Shown in pieces: positions 1 through 8,000 of a DNA stretch of 10,312 bases. Location of the stretch: contig DLLT01000033.1 in NCBI GenBank assembly GCA_002478045.1, positions 1 through 10,312 on the forward strand. The letters run 5' to 3'. A model generated the notes under the pieces. That model ran no database searches and had not been told where the DNA came from. It worked only from the letters and a program-made list of their open reading frames with translations. This DNA comes from Porphyromonadaceae bacterium UBA7555 (lineage in GTDB: Bacteria; Bacteroidota; Bacteroidia; Bacteroidales; Muribaculaceae). The position numbers and the translations under genes were made by a program. The first letter of the stretch is position 1. Each line of letters starts with the position of its first letter.

Positions 1-2
1 AC

Positions 3-704
3 GACAACACCGCCCGTTGGCACGATGCCCTCCTCGACCGCTTCACCACCCCCGACCCCAAGGCCGCCGACTACCCCTCCCTCTCCCCCTACACCCACTG
101 CGCCGCCAACCCCCTCCGCTTCACCGACCCAACAGGCGAACGTCCCATTGTGTACATTGAAACAAATAGTTGGGGACACGTTTTTCTGTCAACAGGTGAA
201 GGAGCATCCTTAACGGTGTACACATATGGCAGATATGGCAATACCTGGAAAAATATCCCTTCGGTTGGTTCTACGGCCGGCGAAGGTATCCTTATAAGAT
301 TAAAAGGCAATGATGCACAAAGATTCATCAACGATGAAGACAAACGATTTGGTCTGAATGCATTTGCTTTCGAGCAAGATAAGGACGCTGAGATAAACGC
401 TTATTTTGACAATATTCTACAAGAAAAATCCGCTGATCCGTCAAACAAACGTGACGTAAAAAATATCGGTAAAGGGATTGTAATAGACGAATACAATGTA
501 ATGAACAACAACTGCGTAACGACCTCTTTGAATGCGATTCAAGCAGTCGGTATCGATGTGTCATCTATAGTTGCTATATCCCCCGCCCAACTACTGACAA
601 AAATGCAGAACGCATTAAAAGCATCAAAATCCAATTGGCTCATTCGTCTTCTTATGGGCGAAACAGGGCAACCTCCTTTTTATGAAACCGAAATTGATAA
701 ATAA
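3..704 (+). CDS. RHS-repeat protein, C-terminal end: core plus variable toxin-like tip (5' partial)
   Basis: The reading frame is open from the window edge, so the start and most of the RHS/YD-repeat shell lie upstream. The first 45 or so residues match the conserved end of the RHS-repeat-associated core: an RF-TTPDP block, then SLSPY, CAANPLRFTDPTG. In this family the core closes the shell that encloses a variable C-terminal toxin. The tip here (about 185 residues after DPTG, base 139 on) is in frame with the core. I do not recognise its family with certainty. It has a GHVFLS motif (His codon 177-179) and, 112 residues later, an NNNCVTTS motif (Cys codon 513-515). An early His and late Cys is the order seen in circularly permuted papain-like hydrolases (LRAT/DUF4105-like), so a cysteine peptidase, amidase or acyltransferase activity is an inference. 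No transmembrane segment is visible in the tip. GC falls from about 70% in the core to about 38% in the tip. The stop lies inside the next gene. Confidence 0.85.
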   Translation, partial: DNTARWHDALLDRFTTPDPKAADYPSLSPYTHCAANPLRFTDPTGERPIVYIETNSWGHVFLSTGEGASLTVYTYGRYGNTWKNIPSVGSTAGEGILIRLKGNDAQRFINDEDKRFGLNAFAFEQDKDAEINAYFDNILQEKSADPSNKRDVKNIGKGIVIDEYNVMNNNCVTTSLNAIQAVGIDVSSIVAISPAQLLTKMQNALKASKSNWLIRLLMGETGQPPFYETEIDK

Positions 705-1248
705 TACGCCCCGGCTATCTCGCTTGATGGCGTGGACCGCAGCAATATGGTGCCTATTGGTGGCGGCGGCATCCTTTCTTGCGGCTATAAACGTGTGGTC
801 GCTGACCATCGACTTCTACTATTTGGACAATGACGGCGTCACCCCTTTCGGATGCAATGCCAACGAAATATTTGGTATATGGCATGACATGATACCTCGG
901 AGCCTATGGTGGATTTATGCTGTTTCGATGCTGTCTGTCGCGACGTACATCTCGCTCAAGCGCAGTTGGGGCGTATTAGCGACTTACATTGTCGTATCCG
1001 TTGCATTCTTCTATTTATGGATATCGATGCAAATTGGCATTTCGGATGGGCTTGAAGTCGGTCTAACTCAATTCGTAGACAACGAGACAATCCACGGTCT
1101 TAACGATGCTGTGGACAACGCGTACAAGCGCTTGGGTCTTGTCGATTTGCTCGGTATGACATACGCATTGGTATCGCTCGTGTTTATCGGGATGCCGAGC
1201 TTTATGGTAATTGTCCGAGAGGAGTGTGCTCGGATGAAAGCGAAATGA
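682..1248 (+). CDS. Four-helix membrane protein, candidate immunity protein of the RHS tip
   Basis: This is a 188-residue protein that I do not recognise. Hydrophobic segments sit at about residues 17-39, 74-92, 97-116 and 153-177. Positive charges before TM1, between TM2 and TM3, and after TM4 put both ends in the cytoplasm. The two larger loops (about 40-73, with a single Cys in FGCNANE, and about 117-152, acidic) would then be periplasmic. The start at 682 overlaps the effector's last 23 nt, which implies translational coupling. An in-frame ATG at 727 would avoid the overlap but would remove the basic N-terminus, so 682 is preferred. There is no clear Shine-Dalgarno, as is usual in Bacteroidetes. 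Genes directly after RHS tips usually encode the cognate immunity protein, and a membrane-anchored one would fit an effector acting in the periplasm. That role is inferred from position only. Confidence 0.75.
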   Translation: MKPKLINNTPRLSRLMAWTAAIWCLLVAAASFLAAINVWSLTIDFYYLDNDGVTPFGCNANEIFGIWHDMIPRSLWWIYAVSMLSVATYISLKRSWGVLATYIVVSVAFFYLWISMQIGISDGLEVGLTQFVDNETIHGLNDAVDNAYKRLGLVDLLGMTYALVSLVFIGMPSFMVIVREECARMKAK

Positions 1249-1274
1249 GGTGTGCGGTCGGAGCGCCCGCGTCC

Positions 1275-1299
1275 AAATATTCAAAGAGTGAGTATTTTT
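1275..1299 (+). terminator. Possible weak intrinsic terminator after the RHS/immunity pair
   Basis: AAATATTC (1275-1282) can pair with GAGTATTT (1290-1297) around a 7-nt loop, giving 8 bp with one G·U. A run of five T (1295-1299) overlaps and follows the 3' arm. The stem is AT-rich and therefore weak. It lies 26 nt after the stop of the membrane protein, where a terminator would be expected. Confidence 0.3.
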
Positions 1300-1411
1300 A
1301 CCTATAAACAACACCGGTTCTGACTCATAAACCACAATTTTCAACTCTGATTTTAGGGATTTATCGTAAAGCGGAGGCTGCACAATCGGCTGAAAATTGC
1401 GAAAAAATCGC

Positions 1412-1419
1412 TAACTTTG
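1412..1419 (+). promoter_or_regulatory. Bacteroidetes -7 promoter element for ruvA-sprA
   Basis: TAACTTTG matches the Bacteroidetes TAnnTTTG -7 consensus exactly and sits 42 nt before the ruvA ATG, implying a short leader of about 35 nt. The expected -33 TTTG is not present at the right distance (GCTG at 1389-1392), so the promoter may be moderate or factor-assisted. The rest of 1249-1461 shows no RNA gene or convincing ORF. Confidence 0.5.
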
Positions 1420-1461
1420 TCAATACAAACGACCTAAGTCATATAAGAAAACTACATCGAA

Positions 1462-2043
1462 ATGATAGAATATATCGAAGGACGCATCGACAGCCTGCAA
1501 CCCGCCGCTGCGGTCATAGACACCGGCGGCACCGGATACCTGGTCAACATTTCGCTCAACACCTACGAAGCCCTGCAAAGCCAAGAGCGAGCCCGCGTAC
1601 TCGTCCACGAAAATATACGCGAAGACGCCTGGGTGCTCTACGGCTTCGCCGACGAGCGCGAGCGTGCACTCTTCCGCCTGCTCATAGGCGTCAGCGGCGT
1701 GGGCGCCGGCACGGCACGTGTGGTACTCTCGTCCTACGACACGGCACGTCTCGAGGCCATCATCGCCGGCGGAGACGTCAAGGCACTGAAATCCGTCAAG
1801 GGCATAGGCGCAAAAACAGCCGAACGTATCATTGTAGACCTGCGCGACAAAATAAAACCAAGCGAACTTACGTTAATACAACAGACCGCTGCGCGCTCCG
1901 CCGATTATGACGAAGCTCTCGGAGCTCTGGTGATGCTCGGTTTTGCCCGCGCTCAAAGCCAAAAGGCTCTTGATCGCCTGTACGATGCCGACCCGACACT
2001 GAAAGTCGAAGCAGCCATCAAACAGGCGCTCAAGCTACTGTAA
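1462..2043 (+). CDS. ruvA: Holliday junction branch migration complex subunit RuvA
   Basis: RuvA binds four-way DNA junctions as a tetramer and loads the RuvB ATPase to drive branch migration during recombinational repair; RuvC then resolves the junction. The 193-residue length is normal for the family. Domain I (about 1-62, OB fold) begins MIEYIEGRID and contains REDAWVLYGF. Its Glu54-Asp55 pair matches the acidic pin of E. coli RuvA that guards the junction centre. Domain II (about 65-135) has two helix-hairpin-helix motifs, ISGVG-like IGVSGVGAGTA (75-85) and VKGIGAKTAERI (112-123). After a linker, domain III (about 148-193) forms the RuvB-binding three-helix end. The ATG at 1462 gives the canonical N-terminus. 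sprA follows after 34 nt with no promoter visible between, so the two are probably cotranscribed; this adjacency is known from other Bacteroidetes. Confidence 0.97.
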   Translation: MIEYIEGRIDSLQPAAAVIDTGGTGYLVNISLNTYEALQSQERARVLVHENIREDAWVLYGFADERERALFRLLIGVSGVGAGTARVVLSSYDTARLEAIIAGGDVKALKSVKGIGAKTAERIIVDLRDKIKPSELTLIQQTAARSADYDEALGALVMLGFARAQSQKALDRLYDADPTLKVEAAIKQALKLL

Positions 2044-2077
2044 CATCCACGGGAACGTAGCGCAAATATTGTTGTAA

Positions 2078-5000
2078 TTGAAGCACTTAGACCGCATCAT
2101 ATCACCGATACGACACATCGGCGCTTTGTATGGCGGGCGGCGGAGATGGTATGTCCTGACCGCTGCCACTGCTATTGTATGCGCCCTGACGCTGCTGCCG
2201 ACTATGGCTCAGACGCCCGGAAACACACCCGCGCAAATGACCCCGCCGCCCATGTTCCGCGCCACTTCGCCCAAGGCCGCCAAGGACACCACTTCCATGC
2301 CCTTTGCGCCACGCCCCGTAATTCCGCACAGCTACGAAGACCTCATCGCCGACGAGCAGGCATACGACCTTACAACCCCCTCCAACATCAAGACCGAAGC
2401 CGAGTACGACCCCGAAACGCGGTGTTACATAGTGCGCACCAAGATGGGCGACACCGAAATCACCACGCCCTTTATGCTCAGCGAAGCCCAGTACAACGAC
2501 TGGCAGCTGCGCCGCTCGATGCAGCAGTACTACAAACAGCGCAACCTCGAGCAAGTCACCGAAAAAGAGAAGAAACCCTTCAACATCTTTGATATGAACT
2601 TTGCCCTCGGGCCCCTCGAAAAAATCTTCGGACCCGGCGGCGTGCAACTGCGCACCCAAGGGTCGGTACAAATCTCCATGGGCATCAAGTCCAACAAAAC
2701 CGACAACCCCTCGCTGTCGCTGCAAAGCCGCCGCAAGACATACTTCGACTTCGACCAAAAAATTCAGGCTACCATCAACGCCAGCGTCGGCGACCGCCTG
2801 AAATTCAATATGACCTACAACACCGATGCCACCTTCGACTTCGACAGCAAAAATATCAAGCTGGCCTACGAAGGCAAAGAAGACGACATCGTCAAAAGCA
2901 TCGAAGCCGGCAACGTGTCCATGACCACCGGGTCATCGTTGATACGCGGCTCCACAGCCCTTTTCGGCATCAAGACCAAGCTGCAATTCGGACGCCTGAC
3001 CACCACAGCTCTCGTTTCGCAACAGAACTCGGAGAGCAAAAGCGTCAATACACGCGGCGGCAGCCAGACCACATCCTTCACCATCAACGCCGACGAGTAC
3101 GACCAGAACCGTCACTACTTCCTCGGCCACTTCTTCCGCGACAACTACGACACCTGGGCCTCCAAGCTGCCGCTGGTATCCTCGGGCGTCAATATCACCC
3201 GTATCGAAGTATGGGTCACCAACAAAGGCAATCGCTACGAGCAGTCGCGCAACATCGTGTCGTTCATGGACTTGGGCGAAGAAAGTCGCATAGCCTCCAA
3301 CCACTGGACGCCCAATCCGACGTACCCCAATCCCTGCAACAACTCCAACGACCTGCTGCGCACCGTCAAAGACCAATACCCCGATGCACGCGACATCTCG
3401 CAAGTGACACAAGTACTGGCGCCGCTCCAAGCCTACGGCATCGAAGGCGGCAAAGACTACGAAAAAATAGAGAGTGCACGCCTGCTCTCCTCCAACGAGT
3501 ACACCCTCAACTCCAGCCTGGGCTACATCTCCATCAAGAGCGCCCTCAATGCCGACGAAGTACTCGCCGTAGCATACGAATACACCTACCGCGGACAAGT
3601 ATACCAGGTAGGCGAATTCAGCGGCGACATCACCGAGACGGACAAAGCCCTGTACGTCAAGATGCTCAAAGGCACCACCGTCAATCCGCGCCTGCCCATC
3701 TGGGACTTGATGATGAAAAACGTCTACAACCTCGGCGGATACCAGATACAGCAAGAAAAATTCAAATTCAATATCAAGTACCTGAGCGACACCACCGGTA
3801 CACAAATCAACTATCTGCCCATCGCGGGTCTCAACGACAAGTCGCTGCTGCAAGTGATGAACCTCGACCGCCTGGACTCGCAACAAGACAGCAATCCCGA
3901 CGGCTTCTTTGACTTTGTCGAAGGCTACACCATACTCTCGGCCACCGGTAAAGTCATTTTCCCCGTAGTCGAGCCCTTCGGCAGCCACCTCGAATCGGTC
4001 ATCACCGACCCGGTGCAACGCGAGCACTATTGCTATCCTCAACTATACGACTCCACCCTGGTCGTGGCTCGACAATTTGCGGACAAAAACAAGTTTATAA
4101 TGGACGGCGAGTATCAGGCCTCCTCCGGGTCGCAGATACGCCTCAACGCCATGAACGTTCCGCGAGGGTCCGTCGTAGTCACCGCCGGCGGCGTCACCCT
4201 CACCGAAAACGCCGACTATACCGTCGACTACGCCATGGGTATAGTCACCATCACCAACCAGTCCATCATCGATTCGGGCCAAAGCATCAGCGTCAGCCTT
4301 GAAAACCAATCGCTATTCTCCACCCAGCGCAAGACACTGCTCGGCCTCGACCTCCAATACGAGTTCAGCAAAGACTTCAATATCGGAGCCACCGTCATGC
4401 ACTTCGGCGAAAAATCCCTCACCGAGAAAGTCAATATCGGCGACGAAACGGTCAACAACACCATGCTCGGGTTCAACCTAAGCTACAACAAAGAATTCAT
4501 GTGGCTTACCAACCTGCTCAACAAGATACCCACCGTCAACGCCACCGCCCCCTCGCGTCTGAGCCTCTCGGCCGAATATGCCCGCATCATCCCCCACAGC
4601 CAAAAGTCAGGCTCGAACAAAGGCTCGTCATACGTAGACGACTTCGAAAGCTCCCAGACCGGCATAGACCTACGCAGTCCCTACTCGTGGTTCCTGGCCT
4701 CCACCCCCTACGACCCGTCGGCGGACGCCCTGTTCCCCGAAGCGGCACTGAGCAACGATGTCAGCTACGGCAAAAACCGCGCATTGCTCAACTGGTACTA
4801 CATCGACCGACTGTTCACCCAACGCAACTCCTCGCTCATTCCCGGCTACCTCAAAAGCGATGTAGCCCAACTCTCCAACCCCTACGTGCGCGAAGTCACC
4901 ACGCGCGAAATCTTCCCCGGGCGACAGTTGCAATACGGCGAAAGCAACGCCATACAGACGCTCAACCTCTCATTCTACCCCTCGGAACGCGGCCCCTACA

Positions 5001-8000
5001 ATGTAGATGCCGACAACGTCGATGAAGACGGCAACCTGCTCAACCCCGAAAAACGCTGGGGCGGCATCATGCGCCGTATGGACAATACCAACTTCGAACA
5101 ATCCAACATCGCATACATCCAATTCTGGCTGCTCAACCCCTTCCTCGACCCCGAAAATCCCAACTACGACGGCGGCGATCTATACTTCAACTTCGGCGAA
5201 GTCTCCGAGGACATCCTCAAAGACGGCCTCAAAAGTTACGAAAACGGCGTACCAGCCGACGGCAGCGACCAAAATATGGCCGAAACCGTATGGGGCCGCG
5301 TGTCGCGTCAGAACTCACTGACCTACGCCTTCGACACCTCCAACGATGCACGCCGCCGCCAAGACGTCGGCCTCGACGGACTGTCCAACGAAGACGAATA
5401 TGCCTTCGGCACCTACAGCGACTACATCCAACGCCTGCGCAATCGTGTGAGCGCCGCCACCACCGATGCCATGACCGAGGACAAATTCTCACCCCTGAAC
5501 GACCCCGCCGGCGACAACTACCACTTCTACCTCGGCGACGACTACGACCAACAACGTCTGGGCGTACTCGAACGATACAAACGCTACAACGGCGTCGAAG
5601 GCAACTCCCTGTCGCCCGAAGACGCCGACGACCCGCGCTACCAGTCGTCGCGCTCCGTCCCAGACGTCGAAGACATCAACCAAGACAATACACTCAACGA
5701 GTACGAACGCTACTTCCAGTACCGCGTATCCATACGTCCGCAAGACCTTGTCGTGGGCCAAAATTACATCACCGACAAGCAGACATCCATGGTGCGCGGC
5801 CGCGACGGCAAAGACTACGAAACCGAGTGGTATCAGTTCAAAATACCCTTGGCCGACTACGAGAAAGTCGTGGGCAGCATCACCGACTTCTCCACCATAC
5901 GCTTTGCCCGCATCTTCATGACCGGCTTCAAGCGCCCCACCCACCTGCGCTTCGCCACCCTCGAGCTGGTGCGCGGCGAGTGGCGCGGATACAACTTCAA
6001 CCTCAATAAGCGCGGCGACACACCCGCCCAAGGCCAGCTGGACATCTCCGTAGTCAATATCGAAGAGAACGCCTCGCGCGAACCCGTCAACTACGTCCTG
6101 CCCCCCGGCGTGACACGTATCGTCGACCCCGGACAAAGCCAGATCACGCAGCTCAACGAGCAAGCTATGATGCTCAAAGTCACCGACCTCGATGCCGGAG
6201 ACGCTCGCGGTGTATACCGCAACACCATGCTCGATCTGCGCAACTACCGCCGCCTGCAAATGTGGACGCACGCCGAAGCACTCATCAACAACTCCACCCA
6301 ACTTCAGAGCGGCCAACTCTCCGTATTCCTGCGCCTGGGCACCGATGTCAAAAACAACTACTACGAATACGAGATACCGCTGCAACTGACCCCCCACGGC
6401 CACTACAACAACGACTCGCCCTCCGACCGCCAAATCGTATGGCCGCGCGACAACTACCTCGACTTCAACCTCCAAGCCCTTGTAGACCTCAAGAAAGCAC
6501 GTAACGCCGCCAAACGTGCCGAAGAAGAAGGCGTAGGATACAACACCCTATACTACGGACGCGACCCCGACAACGAGCGCAATCGTATGGCCGTGCTCGG
6601 CAATCCCTCGCTGTCCGACGTGCGCGTCATGCTCATAGGCGTGCGCAACAACAGCTCCACCACCAAGGACGGAATTATCTGGGTCAACGAGCTCAAAGTA
6701 ACCGACTTCAACGAAGAAGGCGGATGGGCCGGACAGGCCAAGGCCACCCTCAACGTCAGCGACATCGCCACCGTCAACGTGGGCACGCACATCGAAACCG
6801 CCGGATTCGGCGCCGTAGACCAAAGCCTCAACGAACGCCGCCTCGACGACTACCACCAGTACAACGTAGCAGTGCAAGCCGAATTGGGCCGCTTCCTCCC
6901 CGAAGCGGTAAAACTCCACGCACCCATATACTACTCCTACTCCACCGAAAAAACCTCGCCCAAGTACAACCCGTTGGACCAGGACGTCCTGCTCAAAGAC
7001 GCACTCGAAGCCGCCGGCTCCAAGGCCGAGCGAGACAGCATCAACGGATACGCCGAACAGCGCACCACGGTACGCAACTTCTCCATATCCGGGCTGAAAT
7101 TCGATGTCCAGAGCAAAAATCCCATGCCCTGGGATCCGGCCAACTTTACGCTCAACTTCAGCTTCAATAAGCAGACCAAAGTCGACCCCACCACCGAGTA
7201 CGAGTACACCAACGACTACCGCGGCTCATTCCAATACTCCTACTCGCCGTTTGTCAAGGCCCTCAAACCCTTCTCGTGGATCAAGTCCAAGAACAAGAAC
7301 CTCAAATTCCTCAAAGACTACGAAATACAGTGGCTGCCCAACAACATCACCTTCCTGACCAATATGAGCCGCTACTACTACGAGCAGCAGACACGCTCGG
7401 AGACAGACGTGATGTTCCAAATGCCAGTATCCGTGTCCAAAAACTTCATGTGGGACCGCCAGCTCAACCTCACCTGGAACATCGTCAAGTCGCTGTCGCT
7501 GTCCTTCAGCTCGAACACGGCCGCACGTATCGAAGAACCCATAGGAGCGGTCAATCGCAAGCTCTTCCCCGATGCCTATCGCGAATGGAAGCACGAAGTA
7601 TGGACCAATATCCTGTCTATGGGTACCCCGTGGAACTACAACCAGACCTTCAACGCCACCTATAAGGCGCCGTTCTCGCGCATCCCGACCATAGACTTCC
7701 TCACCGCCTCCGGCTCATATAACGCCACATACCGCTGGGACCGCGGCGCCACCGTCGACGATGTGCGCCTGGGCAACAGCATCTCCAACCAGGCGACATG
7801 GTCTGCCGACGGACGTATCAACTTCGAAGGCCTGTGGAACAAAATACCCTTTGTCAAGGATGTAAACAAGCGCTTTGCCAATACGCGCCGCAACAACGCC
7901 GATAGGCAACGCAAGCCCCGAAAATTCGAGCGCACCTATAAGCTGCAAGCCGACACAACGCTCACCATCAAGCACAACCTGCGTTGCGCCAAGGTCAAAG

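Noticed and set aside
150..704. Reading the tip as a free-standing gene starting at GTG 150
   Set aside because: The frame is continuous with the RHS core to the window edge and a fused core-tip is the rule for this family.
1214..1234. TCCGAG/CTCGGA stem at the end of the membrane-protein gene
   Set aside because: Inside the coding sequence with no T tract; 6 bp by chance is likely.
1063..1383. Antisense ORF of 106 codons covering the end of the membrane protein and the intergenic region
   Set aside because: Half of it is a shadow of the 682-1248 gene, and no promoter or known domain is visible.
2933..4042. Antisense ORF of 369 codons, and a similar one at 5489-6475
   Set aside because: Both are shadows of sprA codon bias; no promoter or recognisable protein features.
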